From contig OZ237737.1 of NCBI GenBank assembly GCA_965178125.1, positions 496,001 to 560,000 on the forward strand: a stretch of DNA of 64,000 bases. The letters run 5' to 3'. Under the pieces are notes generated by a model. The model worked only from the letters and a program-made list of their open reading frames with translations. It ran no database searches and was not told the DNA's origin. The stretch is from Bilabrum cf. latius. Its lineage: Eukaryota > Bigyra: Bicosoecida > Bigyra > Bicosoecida. Positions 22,240-34,165 of this stretch are shown here, piece after piece. The position numbers and the translations under genes were made by a program. How positions within the stretch are numbered: the first letter of the stretch is position 1; every line of letters starts with the position of its first letter.

Positions 22240-23634
22240 ATGGCAAGTGAAAGGTACGTTCGTCTGTCGCTGGAGGGTAACATATCTGCTGGAAAGTCAA
22301 CGTTCCTTGATGTTATTCGAAAACATTTGACGGACCGAGTTTTGGTTGCGTAGGAGCCGATAGAGTCCTGGCAGGTGTGCTCGACCGGAGATGGTGCGGA
22401 CACTTCGGGCCAAGTGGCAGGACCAGACGATGAGACGAATGTTTTGAAGTTATTCTATACAGATCCGTCCAGGTGGGGTTTCACGTTTCAGTCGTTTGCG
22501 TTCCTGAGCAGACTGAAGACGTAGCTAGAGTCTGCCAAGGTTCTCGAGCAAAGAGTGCGCAAGCTTGCGGACACTGAATCCGCAGGCACTCCAGGTTTGT
22601 ATGAAAAAGATCATAAGGAATCATCCAAACGAGTGGCTGCTCAAGATCCGAGAGGGTCTTCTGGAGGAGGTCCGAGAACAGCCGGTTGCTGTGACGGCGG
22701 CCCTGGCGTCAGCGATGGTCCTGCCGCTCCAAGAGCTCTCGTGTATGAGCGCAGCGTCCTTTCGGATAGATTCTGCTTTGCGTAGAATTGCAAAGAGACG
22801 GGACTGTTCAAAAAAGCAGAATGGGCCATCTACCTGCAGTGGTGGACGTGGCTCGTGCGCTCGTTCGATGGACTGCACCTCGACGGTATCGTGTACCTTC
22901 GGAGCTCGCCCGATACATGCCTCCGCCGGCTGAAGCGCCGTAGCCGGGAAGAGGAAAGCACTGTAGGCGCAGAGTATCTGGGCCAGCTCCACGACAGGCA
23001 CGAGAGCTGGCTGCTCCGGGGTTCGATCCCGGGAGAATTCATGCGACCCGTCCTTGTCCTCGACACGACGGCCGAGTTCGAAACCGACGCGGCGAGATCG
23101 GAGCACATTCTGGCACTGGTGGAGCGCTTCATGCAGCGGCTTGCGGCTACCAGGGTTCGCGAACGTTCGCTGAGCATGGACAGGCCCAAGGGCACGGAGG
23201 AGCCCGAGTCCAAATCAGGAAGCTTGGAATATGGAGCCGCGCTGGGCGGTCATAGATCGCCTGTACGAAAAGTCGGGGCTCCGGGTCTCGCCCCAGCATC
23301 GGCGTCGGGTGCGGGTGCGGGTGCGGGTGCGGACCGGAGCAGTACCGGGCACTCCAGCGGTTCATGTGCCACTACTTGTGCGGGTGCAGTGAAGGTGGAA
23401 GGGATTGCTCGCTCCGGTTCGCGCCGGATGGGAGGGGAAGATAGGGAGACATGGCTCACCAGGGTGGTGGGACCTGCAGAAGTTCCGCTATTGCGCGGCG
23501 ACATCGTCGGGGAGGTCCCTGCAGAGAGCACTAGTCTGGGAAGCTTGCTGGACGTGTCCGAGGGCTCTGGTGGGGGCGATAGCGGAGCGGCAGTTTCGGC
23601 GGCAAAGATAGCGGGTGTGACTGAACCTAGCTGA
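22240..23634 (+). CDS. Deoxynucleoside kinase (dCK/dGK family)
   Basis: 464 aa with TAG as sense. Contains the P-loop LEGNISAGKST (about residues 11-21), the EPIESWQ motif with the catalytic Glu, FTFQSFAFLSRLKT, the ERSVLSDR motif (from residue 170), EWAIYLQWW, DGIVYLRSSPDTCLRRLKRR (the lid region) and HESWLL. The family phosphorylates deoxynucleosides for dNTP salvage. Three in-frame TAGs: codon 38 (22351), just before EPIESW; codon 95 (22522), where human dCK and dGK have Gln in SRxxxQL; and codon 182 (22783), after the CFA of the ERS helix. Relative to dCK there is a Gly-rich insertion of about 50 residues before ERS, and a low-complexity C-terminal extension of about 150 residues. No intron is needed. 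Ends in TGA. Confidence 0.88.
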
Positions 23635-23771
23635 GTACTATGTGCTGTCTTGTATTGTTGAGCCAGTATGCGTCCCTCTGCGACGATGACCGGTGTTCTG
23701 TTTTTTCCGTGGCCCGAACTGCACGCTACCTACAGTATCGAGATCGCCAGAAGTGAAATATTTCTTGCGCC

Positions 23772-26700
23772 ATGCTGGCTGCAATTTCGCTATTGTGCGC
23801 TTGTGCATTGGCTGGAACCATTCATAAGCATCCACACGATGCACTGCGTGCGGCCGGAGTTGATTCAAAAGACTTCAAACTATTCCGACCGCGCAAGCAC
23901 GGAGACAGCATCGACAAGGCCGAGCACGATCACGACCGAATCGTGGCGGCCAAGAAGATGCACGAGCGAGCTCGTAGAATGAGGTTGGGTACTGAGTCGC
24001 CAGAGGACGACAGCGTCATGAAGCGGAAGGACAATCGCACCATTGCTCCGCCGGTGGACCGGCACGCCCTGTCACCGCCGGTCGTTGCGTCGCTGTACGA
24101 TGGCATCCACCGATCTGGTGCCAGGCGCACCATCAAAAAGCACTACACGTGAGATCGTTAAAGGCTTAAGGATTCGCTGGACTGTGGCTTCTGGTCTGTA
24201 TGCTATATGTCGGTTTCCGCCTCTCCACTTGTTGCGCAGGTGTCACGCGGTGCACCCTCGCGCGGTACTTGATCCGTTTTTCCAGGGAAATCCCGAAGGC
24301 CATCCCGGTTCTTCCGACGGAGCGGCGGGCTCGCGCACGTGCGCTGCTGCTGGGACCCTCCCGGCCTCTGAAGGGGCTGCGCCTCTCGCGGATGGCGCCG
24401 AAGCGAGCGTTGGCGCCATCCGGTCAGCTTTCCTGTTTTCGGCGCAGCGTCCCGGCGCTGGCCTGCCGATGCATCCCTTGCACAACGCCGACGTGCTGAC
24501 GATCACGCTGCCGCCCTCGGTCCACGACCACGAGCAGGGCTACGACGGCAGGGAGGAGGCGGGGGAGGAGAGGGTCGATGACGAGGGCAGGCTGACGACG
24601 CCGGACGCGGCGGACGATTTCCACCTAGCGGGATGGTTCCACGACGACCGACAGGACACGGAGGTGAGCCACCACGCCGGGGGGCTCATGCTGCCCGGCG
24701 ACGCGCAGATGGTCACCGGTGGGCACGGCAGCGTGAGAGAGCTCAGGGCACAGCGGGCAGACCCTGATACGTCAGGGAACAACGGGCACCGCGCGGACGA
24801 CGACGCTCACTTCGGCGCGAGAGGGCTCATGCTGGCCATCGCTGTGCCCGACCCCCCGGAGTCCATGTACTCTCCCCACGTGGCCGAGCTGGAGGCCAAG
24901 GAAGCCCCGCATCGGATCAAGAGGAGGGCGAGAGAGCTCATCGAGGAGAAGGAGATGTTCCCGGAGGATGCCTGGAGGCAGGCGAGGGCTGAAGAAGAGG
25001 CGCATCTCAGGCGGGTGGCACCAGCGGCCCACGGCATGACGAGGCTGAGGGTCAAGCACGGCCACAGCGGGCGCGGAGCTGGGGGCGCGTAGGGGCGTGA
25101 GCTGCCTGTGGACAGGCGCTTCCTCGTACCAAAGGCTACGGAGGAGGAACTTTCTGCCCGCCGGCATTCTCCCATGTTCGATGAAGCCGAGTTCAAGCGA
25201 CTCATTGCCGCGGGTTTGCCCACCGGGTCAGCTGAGAAGGTGAGGGAAGAGGAGCACCACGTCAGCCACCTCACCGAGGAGGTCCCTGAACTGGACGAGG
25301 CCACGCGGCGCCAAATGCGGGACCAAATGCGGGAGCTCACGGGCGAGGGCGACGAGGACGAGGAGCCAGAAGCGTTCGCAGGGGATGACATGGCCGAGCT
25401 CTGGGAGGAGGGGCTGGAGGGTGGCGGTGCTGGCGCGCCCGTCCTGCAGCAGCTGCGGTACAGGGATGTGCCGGTGATTCCCGCGCTGAGCAGGCACGGG
25501 CATCGCCACGGGAACCACTCCATCGAGTCGCACGTGAACGACCTCCATAGCCCCCGTTTCATCGCGGGCGTGCGCGGTCACCATGGCGGCGGCCACGCTT
25601 CGATGGACCACGCACCAGTGGAGGGCGAGCAGTACAACCCGCTGGGCAGGGGCAAGGTCGCAGGCTCGTTCCATTCCCACAACGCAGGTCTTCAGGGGCA
25701 GCCGCATCCCCACATCGACACGGCGCATGTGCCCGAGCACGGTGCCCACCACCACGTCGGGCAGTCCAAGCGCTTTGCATCGGCGCTCGGCGTGCGGCCG
25801 CACCATGAGGACCCCCAGGAGTACGTCGACGATGAGGAGTGGCACGTGGAGGTGGCCAAGCGGTCGGATGGACCCCTCACCACTGCCGGCTCCGCCTTCC
25901 TGCACCTGTACGCCGGGTCGCTCGGCAGGGTGACCGGGCCGCTCGCCACCCGCCTCCCGACGTACCTCGTTGTGGTCGAGGTGGAGCCTCATTCGTCCCT
26001 TCGGCTGCCTATACCCACGGCTTTCGACGACGTGATGCTGGTGGTCATTGGCGGCTCGGGCCGCGTGGGTGGTGGCGATCCGCACAAGATGGACGAAGCC
26101 GACGCGCTTGAGCGACACGAGATGGATCACCACGTCGACGGGCCCAGCTTCACGCGCGAAATGCGGGAGCGCAAGCGCAAGGCGCAGCAGGCCAGCAAGA
26201 GCAGCCGCACGCAGCACAGGCCTCGCGACCCGGACGTGCACGGTGACAGTCCCAGGGAGGACGGCGATGAGCACCCCCACGCGGCCGGAGAACATGTTCA
26301 CGACATGCACGAGGCACATTTTCACGCAAAGAGGGAGGAGCTCAAGAACAAGAAGCACCATGCCTCTCATCTGGGAAGCGTGGCGGTGCATGACGGAGAT
26401 GTGGTCGTGCTGGACCCGTCCGATCGGAGAGACATCGCAGACAGGGACAGGGTGAGGCTGCACCACCCCGGCCGCAACGACTCGTGGCCCCCACACGCGC
26501 CCCCGCTGCGGCATTGGGACACGACCCACTTCCACAACGTGGACGATCTTTGGCTGGTGACTGGAGGCAGGCGCCTCGTGGTCGCGGTGGCGGCCGTGGA
26601 ACCGACCCAGATGGCTGACGCGTCGCCCCTGGACGACGAAGCGCGCCGCTGGAAGGCTCTCGTGGCCCCTGCACCCTACGCCGGCGTCAGCACCGAGGCA

Positions 26701-27249
26701 GCTCTCCGCATGTACAGGCAGGGCCTGCTCATGCCCACCACGATCGATGAGGCCGTGCGCCGCCGCGAGATGGACCTAGAGCTGGAGGAGAGGCTTGCGG
26801 ACGAGGTGGGCTAGGGCAAGGACACCCACAGGGTGATGGAGCAGAGGGCCAAGGACGACGAGCAGGAAGCTGATGCGCTCGGCATCTCCTTCCATGAGCC
26901 CCTCTCCGCCCTGCCGCACCATTCCCACCTGCGGCACCGCTACCTGGTTCGCACCGTGGCCAGCGGGGCCGACCACGACCACGCACATCTGGCTTCGACT
27001 GGGGAGCACGGTGCTCACGCCCACCTGGACTCGCTGCATCGCCACGACCTCCATGAGCACGCAGAGGGCGACCCCCACCATCCAGCTAACGAGTACTTCG
27101 ACCCGTTTACGGGAGAGCTGGACGAGTCCCACCCCGACCTCGTTGGCAACCCTGCGCTCGCCAGGCGTCTCAGGAGCATGCCCACGCCCCCGCCTCATCC
27201 GGACTACGAGAGGCACGCCCCGCCTCCAATGGATCACGAGGAGCTCTAA
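23772..27249 (+). CDS. His-rich secreted protein (unknown)
   Basis: Two exons, 23772-24148 and 24240-27249 (91-nt phase-2 intron), give 1128 aa. The N-terminus MLAAISLLCACALAG is a good signal peptide. The mature protein is strikingly rich in His, Asp, Glu and Arg, with many HH, DH and HxH clusters (for example HGHRHGNHS, EHGAHHHVGQ, HEPLSALPHHSHLRHR) and few Cys. Local hydrophobic strands (TYLVVVEVEP, DDVMLVVIGGSG, RRLVVAVAAVE) suggest folded domains between the charged stretches. There is no second hydrophobic anchor or ER-retention signal. Two in-frame TAGs (25090, 26812). Ends in TAA. Metal binding is plausible from composition but is only inference; no family recognised. Confidence 0.72.
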
Positions 27250-27563
27250 GTGGCCGAGCGCCCATTGATGTGCGCATTCGGCCATGCAGCACCCGTCCTG
27301 CTGCATGGCGTTTCGTGGATGTCGTGCACCTACACCACGGATCGACTGGCAGCCTACCTCGAAAGAGGGAAAGGCGCCGTTGGGATTTTGCTTGCATGTG
27401 ACTGTGACTGTATAGATGGCATACTAGTAGCCTTACTGTATCCTTGGATCAATTCATTGGCAGCATGCCTGGCAACCGCAGCAACCCTACCTTCGGTCGC
27501 GAAAGAAGAACACATCAGCCTTCACTTGCACGTTTCCGCCAGCATCCAAAGGACTGGGAGCAT
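27250..27563. other. Convergent 3' spacer
   Basis: 314 bases between the TAA of the His-rich gene (+) and the TAA of EDRF1 (-). It should contain both 3' UTRs. The frame after the plus-strand TAA stays open for a while but loses the His-rich character, so it does not look coding. Confidence 0.45.
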
Positions 27564-30500
27564 TTAGGTCCAATGGCCCTTCTCCAGCCCTCGCAGCGAT
27601 GCCTCAACCGCATCACAATCGATTGACCAAGCTATACTCATCGGCTTGCTTCCGCTCGATGCATCCGAGCCTTCAATTGACTTTGTGGAGGGATCCACCG
27701 GCAGGGAGATGCACCCTGCAATCAACCGCAGACAAGTTGCCAACTACTTGTCAGCAGCAGACGTGCCCAGCGTCGCAGGATACTTGCTGCCACGCATACC
27801 AGCCGGGGCATCTGAGACATCGCTCCGACGAAGCGTACCTGCTGCAGAGTTGGCGAGCCTGCTCGCCGCAGTCAGCGCCTTAAGCATTGAGCTCGGGAAT
27901 GCATCATGCGCAGCTCTTCCGGCGCCCGCTGCATTGGCCGCAGCAACCAGTGCGGTGCATGCCGCAGCCACCGAACTCAGCACAGCCTCAACAGACTGTC
28001 CAGCCGTGCTCAAAGCACCGAGCGCAGATGGTGAGCCAGCAGTCGCAGTCCCGAAGCCATCAGCCATGGCTTGGCCCGCCTTCAACGCAGTCGCAAAGCA
28101 CGCTACCATTCCAGCAAGCTGTGACCGGGCACAAGATGCGAGAGCAGGTTGGGCAGCAGCCACGGGTGCAGCGGTAGTGCATGCTTTGGCGCATTCTGCA
28201 ATTGATAGAAGCAGGACGGCAAGCTATCTGCTGCGGAACGACTGGGCGTCGCGCTTTGCAGAGCCGTTGTCGGCCGTCGTAGCCGGTGACTGCAGCACCT
28301 AGGTTGCGCTGATGGAAGCAGATGCCGCGCGACAAGCAGTTGCAGCAAAGGCACGTGCTGCCTGCGCTGCGACGATACCAGCGGTACGCTCCGTGGTCAC
28401 CTGCTGCAGCGCCAATGCGGTGCTTCGTGGCTTTTGCTTGGTCAACGTGACAGCAGCTTGAAGCAGCACAGAGACCCACCCACCTCCGAGCATGCCTTGC
28501 TAAAACCGAGCCGCGATCGCCTGGCTTTGATCCGACCACGCTGTGCCACAAGCGCCATAGACAGCCTCTGCAGCTGCCAGTGCTCGCGACGCTTGCGTAG
28601 CCCCGCTCTCCGCAAGTGCAATGACGGACGCCACCTGGTTTACTGTCTCCATAGTCATGCTGTCCACCCCACTCCCGTCTTTTCCACCTGTGGCTGCGCT
28701 GAGTCGCAGCCTGGCAAGACCCCGTGCAATGAGCGCACCGATGGCAACTTGCATGGCTCCTTGCTCCCGCCGAGCATCTTGTGCAGCGGCACGAGCTGCA
28801 CGCACCCTGGGCTCTAGCTCGCCTGCGCGGAACTTGCTACTCGACGCACCGCCCATTCGCTGCCCCCTATGCTCCTTGGATTTGGAGGACAGGGAGGCAG
28901 CTCGAGCCTCCATGCGCTACGCCGTTTCAGCGGCCAGCGCAGCTCCAGCTTCGAGCAGCTGCTTAGCCCCCGGATCCAGCAGCTCAGCGGAGGGGCCAGC
29001 GGAAGCAGGCTCGATCCCTCCGTTCGCAAGCTCGATCGAGGTACGCCGGAGCAGCGCTACGACGTTGCATCGCAGCCGGCCAACATTCACTTCGTCTCCG
29101 CCAACCTCAAAGTGCCGGCTGCCTTGCATGTAGCCTGCAACGGCTGCTGCTACTGCGGACCACCGCAGACGATGCGCGCTGTCGGTCGCTGTTGCTTCGG
29201 AAGCCGCTGCCAAGGGAAGTCTCGAACCAAGTGAGCTTCCATTTGTTTTGCCGGCCATACTCACAGCCATCTGCAAAAGAGCAACATTAAGGGACACGAG
29301 ACCCCTTTCTGCTTGCAGCAAGTGCGCGAGCAGTGATGCCCACTCGTTCATCGAGTCTCCAAGGCGACGCCTAGCGCTCTGCTCGGCCCGCCCTGCCTAC
29401 CCTTCGTAACCGTCCGCGATCTAGCTACCTCGTAGATCGCGAATACTGGCGCTATAGGCAGAGGCAGCTGCAGCCAGAGAAACTAGACCTGCGATGCTGC
29501 GTATCCCGTCCCATTTACGCTCCCCGGCGGCTCCCGCGCGTCTCATCTGCTCATCCACTTGTACGTACGACGGGACAGCAATCCATAAATCGCCCTACAG
29601 CGCAGAGAGGATCTACTAGGCAACTGGAATCGATGGCTTCGTGGACTGCAGATCGGCCCTGTACCTCTTGTCCGCCGAGGCTGATGTGCTCCGCCCGATG
29701 CTCTCAAAACTAGACGACTCAGGCCCGAGATCCGCATCCTCTTCAGTTCCGGCACCGTGCCGCAGAAGTGACAACACAAGATCTAGTCGATCCAACCGCA
29801 CAAGTTGCTGCTCTTGAGTGCCCTGCAGAGCAGGGAGGGAGGATCGAACGGCAGTGAATGCGTCCCCAATGGCGAGCCAGAGGGGGACACGTTCGTTCGG
29901 TTGCAGGCAATCCACTGCTCTAGTGGCATCCGTGATGGATTCAGATGCTTCGTCTTCGCGCAAACCAGCGGCTGCCTGTTTCCGATACCGCACTGCTACC
30001 CGCAAGGCGTCCTCCATGGCTCTGAGTGCCATCCTCGGCCTGTCTTCCTGCAGCAGAGACCCGGCCAGACCGGCACTGCATCGGATCAGCAGTCCAGACA
30101 GGCGTCGGAGAGCAATGGCGTGTATCTCTATCGTATCTGCCAAGTCTACTGCAGGTGCCGGGGACCCCTCCTCCTCGTGCACTTTAGCACCACCCTCTGC
30201 CTAGCTGGAAGGACTCCCCTCATCCTCCTCCATGCCTGGTTCACCCGAGCGCACTGCAGCCTTCTCGTGTGCATGGGTGACGAGGGCGGCCCGACACTCC
30301 AGCGCCAGCAGAACGTGTCTTGCAGCGCTGTTGAAAATGTCCGTTGCTTGCCCTATGACTTTGCCTGGGTCTGCCTCGTCTCCGCTTGACTCCTCGTCGG
30401 GCGAGCCCTGGCTAGACCCCGCCACCACCATTGCCATCGCACCAGGCGCCGAGTCATTCTATCCATCGATGCCAGCCAAAGGCTAGGGCAATTCGCTGTC

Positions 30501-33500
30501 TTGAACGGAAAGCAGTGCATCGGCAGCGTCTGTCGTGGTTGGTGCGGCTGACAAGCTCTAAGAGCGCAAGCGCCGCCCTGCCCTTCGCCTAGCCTGCGAC
30601 GCCGCCACAGAGCCACCTATCATCCCACCGCCCAGCGGTCCAATTGAAGCCCTGGATCGAATACCGCGCGCCACTGGTTTTATGCTCATCCCACTAGCTG
30701 CAAGCTGCTTGGATTTTTTGTGCCGTCTGTGGCCCTGAAGCAGCAGCTCTTCGGCAACCAGCTCGTGTACGTGAGCGCGTAAAGGCAGATGAGCCTTTGC
30801 CCACGATGGCAGTTCGCCAGTAGTGCGCCTGCGCGGTCCAGACTTATCTGAGGCGGCACTGGCGCTATCTTTGTCATGCGCATGCAGCGCCGCCCCATCC
30901 CTGGCCACATCACCAAGCAGCTCCACGCACTTAAGCAACAGCCTGCACCGCCTACGCTGCTGCCTTCGCTGCTTCTGAGCTGCCTCGCGCTAATTTCGTT
31001 CCCTAGCCCGCCTACCCCTTGCCCCCTTCTTGCCATACGCACCAAGCGGCGCTTGCGGCGCGTTCTACGTGTCGGTCACCGTGCTGCGGCCAATTTCCTG
31101 CGCCACACGGTAGCACAGCATAGCCATCATGTACCGCCACCTGCGACGGCGAGCAATGCCTTGTAGGTCAATCCCAGAGCCGCTCCCTCCATGCTCCTGT
31201 GCCCTCAAGTCGCTACCATCTGTATCCTACGTTGAAGCACCTGCTTGGGTGCCGGCGCTGACGCTTGAGTCGCCAGTGGTTGTCTTGGCCTGTTCCGAGG
31301 CAGGATGAACGCGTGTGCCAGCAGATGGACCAGCCTGGGGCCCTCCTGTCTTTCTCGTATCAGAGGCTTCACTGCCTGTGTAGACTGACTTTGCTCCAGT
31401 AGAATCTACGCTGCTGTCTTGCTGCTTGGCTTGCGTGTTCATATCGTAGAGCTCAACAAGCGACTGACCGGCCCTCTTCACCAACCAGTACGATGAGCAG
31501 TCCTTGGTGCAGTTGTGGCGCAGGAATTGCAGCAGCGCAGCACCACCCTGCTCTACAGCACTCGCAGAGAATGGCGCGTCATCACCGGACAACAAAGGAA
31601 TTTCTGAAGTGCTTACCAGCTAGTATCCTTGGATCCTCCCGCCGTCGTGGTAGCAGACCACGAGCTCAGGCACGTCAGTGAAGAGGTTATCCAGATACAG
31701 GTCCAGGCACTCCTCCTGGCTGAGACCCTTCCCAATCTCTGCCAGGGTCACAGCCACGGGATTTGGATGAGCTTGGTTGCGAAACACGAGCAGGTCGCTG
31801 CCTAGGACTAGCTTCAGCCCCGCAAACTGCCAGTGTGCCATGAACCTGTATCCGCTCGACGTAGGGTCTGCCGGCTGCACGTCGGCATGGGAGGATGAAG
31901 ACGAGCGGCGGTTCCTTGCGCGACCGGTTGCCACGGCACCTGAGCCGGTGGTATTAGCGCCTGCCTGCATCATCTTTCCAGACGCGGCAACCGGTGTGAC
32001 TGTAGCTGTAGTCGCAATGTGGGTTGAGCGAGCCTGGCTCTAGGCGCTCGTTCCTAACTGAGACTTAGTTTCTCTCCCGTACGGCGCTATAACACCAGAC
32101 TGGACCTATACATGCGCGGCGCTACGGCTTGCTGCTCTACCCCCGCTGCGTCTCTTCGCGTCGCTACTGTGAGCAACGGCAACGATACCCTCAGCCTGTT
32201 CTTCTTCCTCCTCTTCAACTTCTTCTTCGTCTACCCCCTCCAATTTGTCAAGACTTTGGGCTGTGCCATGCAGTCGCGCACCCGCATGGTCAAACTCGTC
32301 TCCTCCCACCACGTAGGCCGGGGAGACCATCTCCACCTTGCCATCCTTGATCATAACCCAGCGCAGGTCGTCAGAGGCTTCCGGCGTATCCGATTTGACT
32401 GCACCGCCCGACTGCACCGACGATGACGTCGCAACGATATGATCATTGGCAGTAGATCCTGGAGCATAGTCTTGCTTGGTCAAGCGCCCAGTCCTGGCTC
32501 GCGCTCGCCGGTTCTCTCTCGCCTTCTAGGACACCAGCAGGGGGGCAGGCTGTTCGTGCTGTAGCTCGGGCGACGGAGCAATCATGCTGAATGCTGGGGC
32601 GTTTCGAGAGCCCGGGCTTGCTGCTCCGCTTGCACCGCTCCCAGAAGAGCCCGCGCTTTGCGATCGGCCGGGCGGCAAGCTGAGCAGAGCCGTGCGGTCG
32701 GCTCCCCTGAGCACCTGCTGCATGTCTGGAGGGTCCAGCTGCAGCACTCTCGATGCCAGGCCTGCGCTATCAGAATGCACCTCCCTATCTGAGTAAAGGG
32801 ATGGATCCTGGGCGGCCGCGTGATCGGGCTCGGCCAACTGGCCCGGTCTTTTGGATTCTGCCAAGGCAGATTTCGGTCTATCGGCAATGAGATGAGGCTG
32901 GTCGCCTGGCGATTCAAGCATCGGTAGCTGGCTGATCGCTCCCCCTGAGGACATGTTCACGAAGGCAGAGTACAAGGTGCGACTGGACTGGCTGAGAGTG
33001 GCCCTCGTGCGCGCATCACGCCTGCCAGCATCAGAATTGGGCATGATCCGCGGGTCGCTGCGACGCCTCTATTCAAGTCCGCCGGCTGAGTCGATGGCTA
33101 GCGGTGCCTCAGGCTGTGGATCGGCTTGCACCGGCTTGCTTCCCCTGCGCTACTCTTCTTGTATGCTTCCAGAGGAAACCACCATGCCGGCATCGCCTGC
33201 TTGGACCGCTGGTAGCACGGCGATGCCGGTGCCAGCAACTTGCGCTGGCGAGCCACGCTTGCCGCGTGGCTCCGCTCTGTCTGTGCCTGGCTCGGCATCG
33301 AAAGTGCTGCTTGCTGAGGAGCTTTCGATTGGAATGCTCGGATCACCATCCAGGACGATGGTGCGACCAACTCGGTGCACTGCCATCGATACCGGCCTGT
33401 CAGACACTGGCATTGCGAAGAGGCTTCGGAGGGCTGACGCGGGGGCAACCACATCAGCGCTGCCTACGTGCGCTACTAGCTGATCAGAACGCTCCATTGG

Positions 33501-34001
33501 GCCAGAGAGGCGCTGGCGAATTGATTTAGCTTGCTTTGCAATGACAAGCTCAGCTCCAGCCCCACTTAAATCTGGCCTGTACCCGACTTGCTCCGCTTCC
33601 AACGCTGACAGAACTGCCTTCGCAGCACCCCAAGGAACCACAGCTTCCTCCCTCAGGGTTTCTTGTTGGAACTATAAGCCTACACCACCACTCTCTGACA
33701 GCAATCCGCCCATTGCAAGCAGCCCTCTTTGCGTTCCGAACATGTCGGGATCCAGACCAATCTTGCTGCTGTCCACAGCAGGACTTGTGACCAGCCTCGT
33801 CGGCTCAGCAGAGGGCGCACCTTTCGATATTGTCGCGACCTCAAGCTATGTTTGGGCCGGCAAATGATGATATTGTAGAGCGGGAGCAGCCTGTATTTGG
33901 ACCTGCTGGAATAAGTCCGGATCGATTCCATCTTGCGTCCCCACCAGAGAGGCTAGGTCCAGCCTAGCCGATGGTGTATGCTCTTCATTTAATAAATTCA
34001 T
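27564..34001 (-). CDS. EDRF1-like protein, 25 in-frame TAGs
   Basis: A single open frame of 2145 aa from ATG 34001 to TAA 27564 if TAG is sense; under the standard code it is more than a dozen unrelated-looking pieces. Homology to erythroid differentiation-related factor 1 (animals and plants) is clear in order: VSMAVHRVGRT (about residue 200), LDNLFTDVPELVVCYHDGG and IQGY (about 770), FLRHNCTKDCSSYWLVKRAG with VELYDM, then a MLCYRVAQEI helix. The C-terminal half is Ala-rich helical, probably TPR-like as in EDRF1. In-frame TAGs lie at complements of 33846, 33672, 33150, 33069, 32526, 32106, 32040, 31620, 31227, 31065, 30990, 30558, 30483, 30459, 30201, 29616, 29613, 29595, 29421, 29397, 28917, 28500, 28299, 28224 and 27744, one pair in tandem. 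No TAA or TGA interrupts. Some 3n introns cannot be excluded. Function of EDRF1 in protists is unknown. Confidence 0.83.
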
Positions 34002-34165
34002 GATGCCTGAAGCCCAACTAGCAAAGTTAACGTCATGGAGTCCGGGTGGATGTGATGCTTGTGCATTATATCTGATTTTGCCGCCGGCGTGCTAGTTGCG
34101 AGCACATTTCCACGTGTCCGCCAAAGGCAACTTCAAGCCTGGGCCCACATTTACAGTATCCTGAT
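34002..34165. promoter_or_regulatory. Divergent spacer, EDRF1-like / SEC62
   Basis: 164 bases between divergent start codons. It includes ttgtgcattatatctgattt (about 34060-34080), the only AT-rich core. Must serve both genes. Confidence 0.45.

Noticed and set aside
27646-28302. Plus-strand 218-codon Ala-rich frame
   Set aside because: Antisense to the C-terminal part of EDRF1, which has family support and continues in one frame across many TAGs. The plus frame has no recognisable motif.
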